A stretch of DNA of 64,000 nucleotides from Tolypothrix sp. PCC 7910 (GCF_011769525.1 NZ_CP050440.1:4899501-4963500), one strand, 5' to 3'. Counted from the first letter of the stretch, positions 36,354 to 45,921 are shown. The notes: generated from the sequence alone by a model not told the origin. Program-made: numbers and translations.

Positions 36354-39244
36354 TCAGGTCTCAAATCATTGGATAATTCCACAATACCCCTAGAGCCATC
36401 TATGCGGACTCGCTGCCCATCTTGCAACAGCCATGTAGCACCACGCACATCCATAATAGCAGGAATACGGTATTCTCGAGCGACGATCGCACCGTGAGAA
36501 AGCCTTCCTCCTGCTTCCGCAATTAATCCCCCAGCCCTCACTAGGAAAGGTGCCCAGGCGGAATCTGTGTAAGGTACGACGAGAATTGTATCTTTATCAA
36601 TTTCGGGAATTGTTTGTAAATTCCGTAACACCTTAACTTTGCCTTCAGCCTGTCCGTGACTGGCGGGAATACCATGTAAAACTTGGTCAGAATATAGCGG
36701 CGATGGGGGTAGAGGATGAGGCGGTGTGTGACCGTAAACTAGGAGGGGGATTTGAGTTATTTCGCTGTCTTGAACAAATTGCGATCGCCTTTTTTGGACT
36801 AACTTCTGTAACTGAGTGCCAATTTCTAAATCGGGATTGGCAATTAAACTACCAATTTCCTCAAATTCTAAAAAGAAAATATCACCAGCTTGAGTTAGCC
36901 AGCCAGATTTTAACCACATCTGTTCTAAGGCGATAAAACTCCAACGTAATTCGGCTAAGAGTCGAGAATAAACTTCGGTAACTCGACCTTTGAGATCCAC
37001 TCTTCTTTGCACGCTTCCCCGCTTCCGTTTCCCAGAAAATACCTGATTTATCGGATCTACGCCATCAGGCTGGGGATCATTTCCCTGCATTAACTGCACA
37101 AATAACTGCTGTACATACTGCGGGTTTTCTTTCCACGTAACCACAGAAATATCTGTGCCGACTTCACTTAAATAGCCGTAATCTTGCAGCAGTTCGTTAA
37201 AATCATACAAAAGATTTTTGCCTTCGGGAGTTTGATCCAACTGCTCAAATACTTTCTCTGGCTCAAATTCTGGTAATATTTGTTTGGCAGTTTGCGCTAA
37301 AGTACTCAAAGCTCGCAGTACTGCTACCTCTGGCGCAACACTATGATCGATTTGCCCTTCTTTGATGCGAAATATCTTCTGTCTGACGGCAGCACTTATA
37401 GGAGCAAAGATACTATAGTAAGTCCCCAGGCGCAGAACATCTAAAATTAATTCAATTCTTCTCCAGATCAGCGATGCTTCTAAATCTGTGATTGATTCAT
37501 GGGCCAACTGCGATAATACAGGTACAAATTTTTCTCGATAATCTCGCTTAAAGTCTTGCTCTAAATCCATTTCTCGCTGGACTAACCGCAGCAGTCCGGG
37601 GATACTCCGCAAAGTAGCCAGTAACGGCGGTTTACTTAATGAATCGCCTCTAGTTAAAAATTCTAAACTTTCGGGCGGTAAACCCATGCGGAGAAAAATC
37701 TCTCCGAGGAGGGATGCATTAAAATAAGCTCTAGAATAATGAAGCGTAGCGGTTTCGGCAAAGTCTAATCCTAAGACGCGATCGCCTAAACCAATAGTAA
37801 AAATTTCTCCCCAAACACCGCAAGTTAAGGGACGATTCACTGACCAAGTTAAAGGGTGAATGACACCGGGAATTACTTCCGCAGCGATTTTCCTTGTCCA
37901 AATAGGTAATAAAGTTGTAATGGGTCTAGCTTGTAATACCCACAGTGTTTGCCCGTCGTAACTCCACTCAATATCTTGGGGAACGCCGTAGTAACGCTTT
38001 TCCAGACGACGGGCTAAAAATGCCACTTGCTTAATAATGGCTTGTGGAACTCTTCCTGTCCCTTCCAATTGCACAGAGGAGAAATTCTCAGTTTCCACCA
38101 CAAAAGCCCGATATTGTTCTGGTGTAATTCTGCCGGAAACAACTTGACTGGCGCTCCCTGGTAAAGCTTCAATGACAATGGCATCACCTTGTTGAGTGAT
38201 GGGATCGCGACTGAACGCCACGCCAGAATAAACACTCTGGACTTGTTGCTGCACCAATACAGACATCGATTGGTCAGGTAAACCGCGATCGCGCCGATAT
38301 TGTACAGCTGTGGGATGATCGTAAGAAGCTATAACTTGGGCGATCGCTTCTTTTAATCCCTGTTCGCTGGTAACATTCAATATTGTTAAGTACTGTCCAG
38401 CAGCAGAGGCGGATTCTGAATCTTCCCCAATTGCCGAGGAACGTACCACTAAAGGCGATAATTCTGAAGGTTGAAAAAAATCGATAACTGCGTCTACATC
38501 GTCATTGGGTGTCAATATCCATCCCTTGGGAACGGGATAACCCCAGCGTTTAATTTGAGATAATGCTGCTGCTTTGTGCCCAACTATCGACTCATCTAAG
38601 TCTTCGTTGAGCGAGAAAAGCTTGATATCACCACCCAAAAATTCCAACATGGGCTTTGATTCGCTTTTCGCCCCTTGGACGGGTAGCTTCAAGTCATCAG
38701 GAATTCTGGTATAAATCCAACCTAGTAAACCAGCTAGACCTATAGCTGCAACCACTCTGGGGAAATCTTCCGCATGCAGCACGATCTCGAATATAGGTAA
38801 CAGCAATAAAACCCCAAATTTCACTAGCTTTTTCGATTGCAAAACTGTAAAGCCGATCGCTGCTAATAAACCTATAAACCCCGCCACAAGTGGATCATGT
38901 ACCAAAAACCCCCAGACGACGTTGGTTGTACCAGCCCCTTTAGCTAGCGAGTATCTACCTAATACTAAGGCAATCATAGCAATCAGTTCCCATGTTGATC
39001 CCTCGCCAAAGAAAGCGCGGGCAATGAGAACTGCGGCAATACCTTTAAAAGCTTCAGATAATACTGCTAGAATCCCTACCAGTTTGCCACCGTGGTAAAA
39101 AGCGGCTGACACACTGATATTCCCTGTCCCCAGTTTTGCCAGATTTTTACCCGTGATGGCATAGGTAATCCAGGCAATTAGCGGTATTGCACCCAATAGG
39201 GGGCAGACAATTAAAATAGTTAAGGCACCCCAAAGTTCAAACAT
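36350..39244 (-). CDS. PlsY-like acyltransferase fused to a phosphoenolpyruvate synthase-like protein
   Basis: A 964-residue fusion. Residues 1-190 are a multi-helix PlsY-type glycerol-3-phosphate acyltransferase-like domain (LGTGNISVSAAFYHGGKLVGIL, RYSLAKGAGTTNVVWGFL). From about 215 there is a PEP synthase/pyruvate phosphate dikinase ATP-grasp domain (VGHKAAALSQIKRWG, PLVVRSSAIGEDSESASAAGQY, DIEWSYDGQTLWVLQARP). A middle helical region follows. The swivelling His domain near the C-terminus keeps the catalytic His in GGRLSHGAIVARE. The C-terminal PEP/pyruvate-binding barrel of true PEP synthase is not evident, so it may instead phosphorylate another substrate, as rifampicin phosphotransferases do. 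The membrane anchor places the kinase part at the membrane. Confidence 0.8.
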   Translation of the reverse strand: MFELWGALTILIVCPLLGAIPLIAWITYAITGKNLAKLGTGNISVSAAFYHGGKLVGILAVLSEAFKGIAAVLIARAFFGEGSTWELIAMIALVLGRYSLAKGAGTTNVVWGFLVHDPLVAGFIGLLAAIGFTVLQSKKLVKFGVLLLLPIFEIVLHAEDFPRVVAAIGLAGLLGWIYTRIPDDLKLPVQGAKSESKPMLEFLGGDIKLFSLNEDLDESIVGHKAAALSQIKRWGYPVPKGWILTPNDDVDAVIDFFQPSELSPLVVRSSAIGEDSESASAAGQYLTILNVTSEQGLKEAIAQVIASYDHPTAVQYRRDRGLPDQSMSVLVQQQVQSVYSGVAFSRDPITQQGDAIVIEALPGSASQVVSGRITPEQYRAFVVETENFSSVQLEGTGRVPQAIIKQVAFLARRLEKRYYGVPQDIEWSYDGQTLWVLQARPITTLLPIWTRKIAAEVIPGVIHPLTWSVNRPLTCGVWGEIFTIGLGDRVLGLDFAETATLHYSRAYFNASLLGEIFLRMGLPPESLEFLTRGDSLSKPPLLATLRSIPGLLRLVQREMDLEQDFKRDYREKFVPVLSQLAHESITDLEASLIWRRIELILDVLRLGTYYSIFAPISAAVRQKIFRIKEGQIDHSVAPEVAVLRALSTLAQTAKQILPEFEPEKVFEQLDQTPEGKNLLYDFNELLQDYGYLSEVGTDISVVTWKENPQYVQQLFVQLMQGNDPQPDGVDPINQVFSGKRKRGSVQRRVDLKGRVTEVYSRLLAELRWSFIALEQMWLKSGWLTQAGDIFFLEFEEIGSLIANPDLEIGTQLQKLVQKRRSQFVQDSEITQIPLLVYGHTPPHPLPPSPLYSDQVLHGIPASHGQAEGKVKVLRNLQTIPEIDKDTILVVPYTDSAWAPFLVRAGGLIAEAGGRLSHGAIVAREYRIPAIMDVRGATWLLQDGQRVRIDGSRGIVELSNDLRPE

Positions 39245-39358
39245 CTTGGATTTTGGATTTTAGATTTATCTTGCATTTTGCATTTTGCATCTCAAATCTC
39301 AAATCTAAAATCGGTGGGAAATTTTATTGATGCTTCTAAGGGCGCTTTTATCAGGTTG

Positions 39359-39405
39359 AGCAGTGGACACTTGGCTACGGCAGAAGCTTTTACCAGTGTC
39401 CTGCT
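39359..39405. other. Bulged hairpin between two minus-strand genes
   Basis: GGACACTTGG and CCAGTGTCC pair, extended by AGCA/TGCT around a two-base bulge. It lies 30 bases past the stop of the 46-residue gene. There is no T run, so it may be a processing or weak termination site. Confidence 0.35.
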
Positions 39406-39434
39406 AAGCTACCAAATACTAAGCTGCTAATAAC

Positions 39435-39575
39435 TTAGTTTAGCGCATAGGCCGCTTGTAGGGCCCAAATGATTAGGGCAGCAATTGACCCCAAGAGCAG
39501 CACGGTAGAGATAGTGACCACTTTTGGAGAGTCAGCGCCCTCAAATTTCATAATTCCACGATTTAAGTCGGACAT
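39435..39575 (-). CDS. 46-residue single-helix membrane protein
   Basis: Reads MSDLNRGIMKFEGADSPKVV, then a transmembrane helix (TISTVLLLGSIAALIIWALQ) and AAYALN. A ribosome binding site AAGGAGG lies 9 bases upstream. The N-terminal NRGIMKFEGADSPKVV looks conserved and charged, with a single helix: the layout of low-molecular-weight photosystem-associated subunits or Hli-type assembly partners. I do not recall its name, so none is given. It is short enough to be skipped by automatic calling. Confidence 0.7.
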   Translation of the reverse strand: MSDLNRGIMKFEGADSPKVVTISTVLLLGSIAALIIWALQAAYALN

Positions 39576-40131
39576 AGCGGTGTATGCCTCCTTGGTTACG
39601 GTGCTAATTTGTCCGTTTTGATTGTAGTCCTTCTGTTTAACGATAGTGCTAAATCATCATTATTATTTTGTTTAAGCTTTGCAACGATAACTAATCTAAC
39701 TCTATATCTGCCTATGGATTTAGGGGCAATTTTATACTAGAAATTGGACGCTCAGGACTGGGGATTAGGGGAAGAAGCATCTTCTGGGTATGCTTGTATC
39801 GGCTCATCTTCAGCGGCTGTCAGAAACATTTGTGATTCTGAATTAGGTTTTAGCCATAAACAGCTTTCAACGCAAAATCTCCCACTTTTTATACCTGATT
39901 AATTTAATATTTTTGTAATAATGCTTAATAAAATATTTAGCAAGCTGAAGAATAAATCAGTCCAAAGATATACAAATTATTAGTATAATTTATTACTAAA
40001 AGTTTATTAATAGATTTTTTGCCATAGAGGTCACAAGCCAGATTTAATCTGGACTATAGATTTTGGCAATGGACAACCTTCAAGAAAAAATGTGCTATTT
40101 TATTCCCGCATGAGATGAATGTGGAGAGTCT
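39576..40131. other. Intergenic region upstream of the SGNH hydrolase gene
   Basis: About 555 bases, mostly AT-rich. A perfect palindrome CCAGATTTAATCTGG sits at 40038-40052, inside wider arms TTGCCA/TGGCAA (about 40018-40070). This could fold into a cruciform or be an operator about 80 bases upstream of the SGNH gene. No protein gene is visible. Confidence 0.4.
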
Positions 40132-41109
40132 TTGCCAGTGAAGTTAGCACTGATAGTCATTGTGGCAGTAGTGATTGGATTATTGCTAGTAATCGAGGTG
40201 GGATTGCGATCGCTGTTTGGTTTTGGTAATCCGCTAATTTATATTGGGGATCAGCAGATTGGTTATTTGTTAGCACCTAACCAGCGCACCCGCCGCTTTG
40301 GAAACCGCATTGAGATTAACGAGTATTCCATGCGTAGTGAGGCGATTACACCAATACCTGCGCCTACAACTCTGCGAATCCTGCTTCTGGGAGACTCTAT
40401 CGCTAATGGTGGTTGGTGGACGGATCAAAAGAATACTATCTCTGAATTGATGATGCGTTCTTTAAGTGCCTTACACACTGAGAAGTATCAACAGGTTGAA
40501 GTATTCAATGCATCAGCTAATTCTTGGGGGCCAAGAAATGAATTAGCTTATCTGCAAAGATTTGGGAATTTCCAAGCCCAGGCAGTAGTGTTATTAATTA
40601 ATACAGATGACTTATTTGCTACTGCTCCAACATCCTTACCAGTAGGACGCGATCGCAACTATCCAGATCATCAACCACCCTTAGCTTTAGTGGAAGTTTG
40701 GCAACGCTATATCACTAAGCAAAAGCCAATACCAGAAATTATAGCCTTGCAAAATGAACCAGGCGATCGCGTTGGAGTTAATCTAGATGCGATCGCTCAA
40801 ATTAAAGTCCTAAATCGCGAAAGAGACAGTCAATTTTTGCTAGTCATGACTCCCTTATTGCGAGAAATAGGCGATCCCGGCCCCCGGGATTACGAAATAG
40901 AAGCACGTCAGCGTTTAACAGACTTTACGCAAGCACAGCAGATTAAATATATAGACGTATTACCGATATTCAATTCAACAGTCAACGTCAAAGCGTTGTA
41001 TCACGACCATATTCACCTTAATTTACAAGGTAATCAGTTAGTCAGCCAACTCATAGAGCGATTGCTTATGGAACTGATGAAAGAGAAGCTTCCTACTGTG
41101 CTTGATTAG
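40132..41109 (+). CDS. SGNH/GDSL-family hydrolase
   Basis: A 325-residue protein starting at TTG 40132 with GGAG five bases upstream; GTG at 40138 is an alternative. An N-terminal membrane helix (LALIVIVAVVIGLLLVIEVGL) anchors or exports it. The nucleophile is in LLLGDSIANGG, and the Asp/His pair is in HDHIHLNLQG. Such enzymes are esterases, lipases or acyl-polysaccharide-modifying proteins; the substrate is unknown. Its 3' end overlaps the convergent Rpn-type gene by 17 bases, and a decayed copy of its end lies beyond that gene. Confidence 0.8.
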   Translation: MPVKLALIVIVAVVIGLLLVIEVGLRSLFGFGNPLIYIGDQQIGYLLAPNQRTRRFGNRIEINEYSMRSEAITPIPAPTTLRILLLGDSIANGGWWTDQKNTISELMMRSLSALHTEKYQQVEVFNASANSWGPRNELAYLQRFGNFQAQAVVLLINTDDLFATAPTSLPVGRDRNYPDHQPPLALVEVWQRYITKQKPIPEIIALQNEPGDRVGVNLDAIAQIKVLNRERDSQFLLVMTPLLREIGDPGPRDYEIEARQRLTDFTQAQQIKYIDVLPIFNSTVNVKALYHDHIHLNLQGNQLVSQLIERLLMELMKEKLPTVLD

Positions 41110-42058
41110 TGTCTAACCAGTTAAACAAATCTTCAATGGCTGTGAAATCCAGCAATGCCTCACCAAGTTCTTCTAACTGATTGAGAGAAAGAGTTTGGAT
41201 GCGTAAGCGAAGTTGTTCGGGTAAATCTCCAATCCGTTTTTGTAGTTGTCGGACAACCAGAGTTTGCTCACCTTCTTGTCTACCTTCTTCTCTTCCTCGC
41301 TCGTAGCCAATGCGCTCACCTGTGGTAATGTAGCTCATAGTTCGCTCCTGTTCAAATTGTTTAAAATCTTCCCAAAACTCCACTTCTAATGCTTTTGGTA
41401 AAATCATAACCCAGTCAATGAAGCGATAAAGGTTACGAATATCTTTTTCTTGCCAACCTTGTTCATACAATCGTCGAATTAAACTAAATTTCCAAGTTTT
41501 GCGTTCTTGGAGTTTTTTAGTTGTTTGTTGTGTCTTTAAATGTGCCATTACCACCGTTGCAAAAGGATTATCGCTAGCTTCTAATTCTGTCCAACGGGTT
41601 TGGTAATCCCAAAGCTTGACTGTTCCAAATTCAAAGTTCAGCTTGGTATCAGGGTAATTATAACTATATTGGTTTGGTCGCCATGTCGAGTCCGAATCGC
41701 ACAAAATAGCCAGACTAATTGCTGGTTTGCCGAATCTGTCAAAAATTCGCAGATTGTATGAAAACATTCGTTCGGCAAAGTTTGATTCTGGTTTTGCCTG
41801 AATTTCTATATGTATCAATAGCCAAATTTCTTCGCCTTGGATGTGCCAAACTTTGACTAATTTATCTGCATATCTTCTTCCTTGTTCGGCATCCCGCGCT
41901 ATTTGTTGAAATTCCTTATCTAAAAATTCGTGGGGACGTTCCCAGTTAATTAATGCAGCTGTTTGCGGAAAGAAATATTGCATCGCTTGCGGAAAGTAAG
42001 CTTCTAAAATTTCTTTCCAAGGGCTATCTTGATCAGATCTTTCGCGTTCCTCTGTCAT
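41093..42058 (-). CDS. Rpn/PD-(D/E)XK nuclease-like protein with DUF4351
   Basis: A 321-residue protein of the Rpn/transposase-31-like group, abundant in filamentous cyanobacteria. The nuclease-like core includes LDKEFQQIARDAEQGRRYADKLVKVW and EIWLLIHIEIQAKPE (the expected E-x-Q/K), followed by the family segment FDRFGKPAISLAILCDSD. The C-terminus is a DUF4351-like helical unit (LPEQLRLRIQTLSLNQLEEL). Relatives in E. coli (RpnA-E) are nucleases that stimulate recombination, with some defence-linked roles. The gene sits at the end of the SGNH gene with a remnant copy of that end on the other side. Confidence 0.85.
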   Translation of the reverse strand: MTEERERSDQDSPWKEILEAYFPQAMQYFFPQTAALINWERPHEFLDKEFQQIARDAEQGRRYADKLVKVWHIQGEEIWLLIHIEIQAKPESNFAERMFSYNLRIFDRFGKPAISLAILCDSDSTWRPNQYSYNYPDTKLNFEFGTVKLWDYQTRWTELEASDNPFATVVMAHLKTQQTTKKLQERKTWKFSLIRRLYEQGWQEKDIRNLYRFIDWVMILPKALEVEFWEDFKQFEQERTMSYITTGERIGYERGREEGRQEGEQTLVVRQLQKRIGDLPEQLRLRIQTLSLNQLEELGEALLDFTAIEDLFNWLDTNQAQ

Positions 42059-42084
42059 GAGTTGATTGGTAGTATATCAACTTG

Positions 42085-42160
42085 ATTATCGATGTATTAC
42101 CAATTTCAACTTGACCAAATTCACCTTAATTTACAAGGTAATTAATTAGTCACCCGTGAT
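42085..42160 (+). pseudogene. Decayed duplicate of the SGNH gene 3' part
   Basis: ATTCACCTTAATTTACAAGG, extended by TAAT, matches 24 bases of the SGNH gene near 41010 exactly. Flanking bases are similar in order: an earlier segment ATGTATTACCAATTTCAA resembles ACGTATTACCGATATTCAA, followed by TTAGTCA. The copy lacks internal blocks and is not open. It lies just outside the Rpn-type gene, in the same orientation as the intact SGNH gene. Confidence 0.6.
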
Positions 42161-42232
42161 TGAGCCGATCAAAGACAAACTTTTAACTTTGCTTGTGTTT
42201 GTTGGCTGGTAATTAGCCAGCCAACTTGATTG

Positions 42233-44062
42233 CTAGAAGTTCTCGAAGTTAGCGATCGCAGTTGTTAATTTATCCAAAACCTCATCCACTGCAATCACAC
42301 CCAATTCCCCAGAGGCGCGAGTACGAATACTCAAGCTGTTGGTTTCTACTTCTTTTGCTCCCACAACTGCCATCACTGGTATTTTTTGTTTCTCAGCATT
42401 GCGGATCAATTTACCCAAGCGATCGCCACTCAAATCCACTTCGGCACGAATGCCCAAAGCTTGCATCTTCGCGACGACTTCTTTTGTAAAATCAATTTGT
42501 GCTTCACCTACTGGTAGCAATCTTACTTGCACTGGTGCTAACCATAAGGGGAAATCACCGGCATACTCTTCAATTAAAATCCCTATCAGCCGTTCTAAAG
42601 AACCAAAAGGCGCACGGTGAATCATTACTGGACGTTGACGGGAACCATCTTCAGCAACGTACTCTAACTCAAAGCGTTCTGGTAAGTTGTAATCTACTTG
42701 TACAGTTCCTAATTGCCATTCTCTCTCTAGGGCATCACTAAAGATAAAGTCGAGTTTAGGGCCATAAAAAGCTGCTTCCCCAATTCCCTCAAAATGTTCC
42801 ATTCCTAGCTGTTCTACAGCACGGCGAATTGCACCTTGGGCTTTTTCCCAAGCTTCATCCGAACCAATATATTTATCGCTAGCCGGATCGCGGAAACTGA
42901 GTCTAGCTTTAAAGTTCTTCAGTTGCAGTTTATTGAATACCGACAAAATCAAATCCACCACACTGAGGAATTCGTTGTCTAGCTGTTCCGGGGTTACGAA
43001 GAGGTGAGAATCATCCACAGTAAAACCGCGAACTCTAGTTAAACCGCCCAATTCCCCTGATTGTTCATAGCGGTAAACAGTACCAAATTCTGCCAAACGC
43101 ATTGGTAGTTCCCGATAGGAACGCAATTCGCTTTTATATATTTGGATATGGAAAGGACAATTCATTGGCTTCATCACAAAGCCATTTTCTAACGCCGCAG
43201 CTGCTTCATCCTCCGCCATCAAGGGGAACATATCTTCTTTATACTTCTGCCAATGTCCAGAGATTTTAAATAAATCTACTTTGGCAATATGGGGAGTAAC
43301 TACAGGTAAATAGCCGCGTTTTAGCTGTTCCTTTTGCAAAAAGTCTTCTAACAGACTCCGCAGCAAAGTTCCTTTGGGAGTCCACAAAGGTAAACCTGGC
43401 CCCACAAGGTCAGAAAATATAAATAATCCGAGTTCTTTACCCAGTTTGCGGTGATCTCGGCGCTGTGCTTCTTCTTTGCGCCGCTTATATTCAGCTAATT
43501 GTTCGGGAGTTTCCCAAGCAGTAGCGTAAATCCGTTGTAGTTGGGCTTTGGTTTCATCACCACGCCAATAAGCACCCGCAACGCTTTCTAATTCAATAGC
43601 TTTGGGGTTAATTTCGCTGGTATTTTCTAAATGCGGCCCCGCACACAAATCCCACCATTCATTACCCAAGTGGTAAATCGTGATTGGTTCTTCCTTGATA
43701 TCTGCCAGAATTTCTAGCTTGTAAGGTTCTTTAATTTCCTGAATCCGACGTTCAGCTTCTTCTCGGCTGACTTCTTCCCGAACTACTGGTAATTTGCGAT
43801 TAATAATTTTTACCATCTCTTTGGTGATGGCTTTTAAATCCTTATCGCTAAATGGTTCTGGATTGTCAAAATCATAATAAAAGCCATTGTCAATCCAGGG
43901 GCCAATTGTTACTTGCGCCTTGGGAAACAGCTTTTGTACAGCCATAGCCATCACATGGGAAGCAGTGTGGCGGATTTTTTTTAAGTTTTCCGATTCGCTG
44001 CTACGAGGTAAATACATTTTTGCAGGTTGTTCTGATTGATTGGGAACTTGATTAGGCGACAT
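42233..44062 (-). CDS. thrS: Threonyl-tRNA synthetase
   Basis: A 609-residue class II synthetase that charges tRNA-Thr. The editing domain is present (HTASHVMAMAV and CAGPH). The catalytic core has MNCPFHIQIYKSELRSYRELP, YRYEQSGELGGLTRVRGFTVDD, and the C-terminal anticodon-binding domain (PVMAVVGAKEVETNS). The N-terminal TGS domain of many bacterial enzymes is missing, as in many cyanobacterial ThrRS. The zinc ligands (Cys in MNCPFH, His in DDSHLF) are seen. Monocistronic. Confidence 0.97.
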   Translation of the reverse strand: MSPNQVPNQSEQPAKMYLPRSSESENLKKIRHTASHVMAMAVQKLFPKAQVTIGPWIDNGFYYDFDNPEPFSDKDLKAITKEMVKIINRKLPVVREEVSREEAERRIQEIKEPYKLEILADIKEEPITIYHLGNEWWDLCAGPHLENTSEINPKAIELESVAGAYWRGDETKAQLQRIYATAWETPEQLAEYKRRKEEAQRRDHRKLGKELGLFIFSDLVGPGLPLWTPKGTLLRSLLEDFLQKEQLKRGYLPVVTPHIAKVDLFKISGHWQKYKEDMFPLMAEDEAAAALENGFVMKPMNCPFHIQIYKSELRSYRELPMRLAEFGTVYRYEQSGELGGLTRVRGFTVDDSHLFVTPEQLDNEFLSVVDLILSVFNKLQLKNFKARLSFRDPASDKYIGSDEAWEKAQGAIRRAVEQLGMEHFEGIGEAAFYGPKLDFIFSDALEREWQLGTVQVDYNLPERFELEYVAEDGSRQRPVMIHRAPFGSLERLIGILIEEYAGDFPLWLAPVQVRLLPVGEAQIDFTKEVVAKMQALGIRAEVDLSGDRLGKLIRNAEKQKIPVMAVVGAKEVETNSLSIRTRASGELGVIAVDEVLDKLTTAIANFENF

Positions 44063-44268
44063 CGGCTGCTAAACCATTGGCGAAGTGATTGCTAAAGTGA
44101 TTTATCAGTAAGTGTTCTGAAAAATCTACCCAAATATAACATGGGCAAATATGCCATCTTAACAGGCTTTTCCCTATGCTAGATCAACTCTCACAGCTTC
44201 AGCTGAAGTTGATGGAAATGGGGATTGGGTAAGGGTAAGGGGGATGAGGAAGATAAATACTTTTGTAC

Positions 44269-44288
44269 AGACGCGATTAATCGCGTCT
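44269..44288. repeat. Dispersed 20-bp perfect palindrome, copy 1
   Basis: AGACGCGATTAATCGCGTCT. Two identical copies occur at 50273-50292 and 61972-61991, all intergenic and flanked by similar GTAC/CTAC-like bases. Confidence 0.75.
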
Positions 44289-44297
44289 CTGCAACTC

Positions 44298-45557
44298 TCA
44301 ACACTCAGCACTCCCTACCCCTCGCATGGCTAAAAGCGCTGTCCCATAGGCTGCTTCTGTATTTTTGGATGAAAATACAGGAACTCGTAAATATCTTTCA
44401 CGTATAGCAGTCCAAGTATGATTAGGTGCACCACCGCCAGCAGTATAAACTTGTGTTAGCTCGTCTGCTCCCATTTGCTGTAACAATTGATACCCACGCC
44501 TTTCTATGCGGGCAATACTTTCTAACAACCCATGCAAAAATTCCACAGGATTATCTGGGCGTGGTTCTAAGCGTGGGGGTAAATTGGGGTCGTTAATTGG
44601 AAAGCGATCGCCTGGTTTCAATAAAGGATAATAATCTAATTGGCTGGTTGTACTAGCATCAATCTGACTACTCAGGCTTTTTAACTCAGCATCAGTAAAA
44701 AATTGTCGCAGCACTGCACCCCCAGTATTAGAAGCGCCACCAGCCAGCCACAAATCACCCAGGCGATGGCTGTAAATTCCATATCTTGCATCTTCAACGC
44801 GAGTCCGACTCAATAGTTTGAGTACTAATGTTGAACCTAAGGAAGTTACCGCTTCTCCTGGAGATTTGGCACCACTAGCAAGAAAAGCCGCAATACTATC
44901 TGTTGTCCCAGCACATACCAAGCAATCATGGGGTAAACCAAATTTAGCCGCAATTTCTGGGGTTAATTCGCTAATAGGTGTACCAGGAGGTAAAACTTCA
45001 GGTAGCTGGATGGGAATATGCAAATTTTCTAGCCATTCTGGGTATTGCAACTCTTCAACGTCGTAACCCAGCTTTAAGGCGTTGTGGTAATCACTGATAC
45101 CTAAGTGTCCATGCAGCAGAAATGCTAGCCAATCTGCTTGATGCAGAAAATATCTGGCTTGGTTAAAGCTTGGTAACTGCGCCATCCACAGCAACTTCGC
45201 TAGGCTAGAAGTAGCACTGACTACTGTATGATTTTCTGGGGCAATGCTTTTCAACTGTTCCAGCATCACCGATCCCCGCGCATCGTTATAAAGTAGAGGC
45301 GCGTCTACAGGCTTCCCAGCCGCGTCTACTAGCAATACTGTCGAAGAAGTCCCATTAATAGCGATCGCCTGAATTTGTTGCCGTAAAGCCTCTGGAATGG
45401 ATGCTAGAAGGGTAAATAAAGCCTTCTGCCAAAAATCTACCCAATCACCGTCAATCTCCCAAGGATACTTCATCTCTGCTTTGATGCAAGCTTCAGTGTC
45501 AATCACAATCGCCCTTGCACCAGAGGTACCAAAGTCTATCCCCAGAAATAAATTCAT
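44298..45557 (-). CDS. FGGY-family carbohydrate kinase
   Basis: Start at ATG 45557 (MNLFLGIDFGTSGARAIVID, 419 residues); the longer frame adds unlikely residues. The ATP-binding actin-like fold shows the phosphate loop DFGTSGARA, then NGTSSTVLLVDAAGKPVDAPLLYND, the catalytic Asp in CAGTTDSIAAFLASG, and an adenosine loop GGGAPNHTWTAIRERYL. Family members phosphorylate sugars such as xylulose, ribulose, gluconate or glycerol. Cyanobacterial and plant relatives of this compact kind have been linked to D-ribulose phosphorylation, but substrate specificity here is inferred. It diverges from psaM. Confidence 0.88.
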   Translation of the reverse strand: MNLFLGIDFGTSGARAIVIDTEACIKAEMKYPWEIDGDWVDFWQKALFTLLASIPEALRQQIQAIAINGTSSTVLLVDAAGKPVDAPLLYNDARGSVMLEQLKSIAPENHTVVSATSSLAKLLWMAQLPSFNQARYFLHQADWLAFLLHGHLGISDYHNALKLGYDVEELQYPEWLENLHIPIQLPEVLPPGTPISELTPEIAAKFGLPHDCLVCAGTTDSIAAFLASGAKSPGEAVTSLGSTLVLKLLSRTRVEDARYGIYSHRLGDLWLAGGASNTGGAVLRQFFTDAELKSLSSQIDASTTSQLDYYPLLKPGDRFPINDPNLPPRLEPRPDNPVEFLHGLLESIARIERRGYQLLQQMGADELTQVYTAGGGAPNHTWTAIRERYLRVPVFSSKNTEAAYGTALLAMRGVGSAEC

Positions 45558-45713
45558 AGATTTATATATTTTGTTTAAAAAGAATAAATAATAGATACTG
45601 ATGGAACACTGCTTTTGTTGCATCTTGTTACAAGATATTCCACAATTCTTGCAAAACAAGGAAAAGTAGTAAACGAACTATTCAAATAATCGATTGAGTT
45701 TAGGAGGTTTCCT

Positions 45714-45824
45714 ATGTTCCTAGCCGTAACATCTCTCTCAGATACTCAAGTTTACATCGCTTTAGTTGTAGCGCTGCTTCCAGGGCTTCTAGCTTGGCGT
45801 TTAGCTACAGAGCTTTACAAATAA
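45714..45824 (+). CDS. psaM: Photosystem I reaction centre subunit XII (PsaM)
   Basis: A 36-residue single-helix thylakoid protein. It ends with the family pattern SDTQVYIALVVALLPGLLAW followed by RLATELYK. A strong ribosome binding site AGGAGG (45702-45707) lies six bases before the ATG. The N-terminal MFLAVTSL extends five or so residues beyond the shortest PsaM forms. PsaM sits at the edge of PSI and helps trimer packing. Confidence 0.93.
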   Translation: MFLAVTSLSDTQVYIALVVALLPGLLAWRLATELYK

Positions 45825-45921
45825 AGCCAAACTGTGACACAGTTATTAGACTAAAATTCCTGGCATTAGTAAGTAAACTTGATCGACATTGATCGCTAGA
45901 TGCAATCAACAGTTTGAGCAA

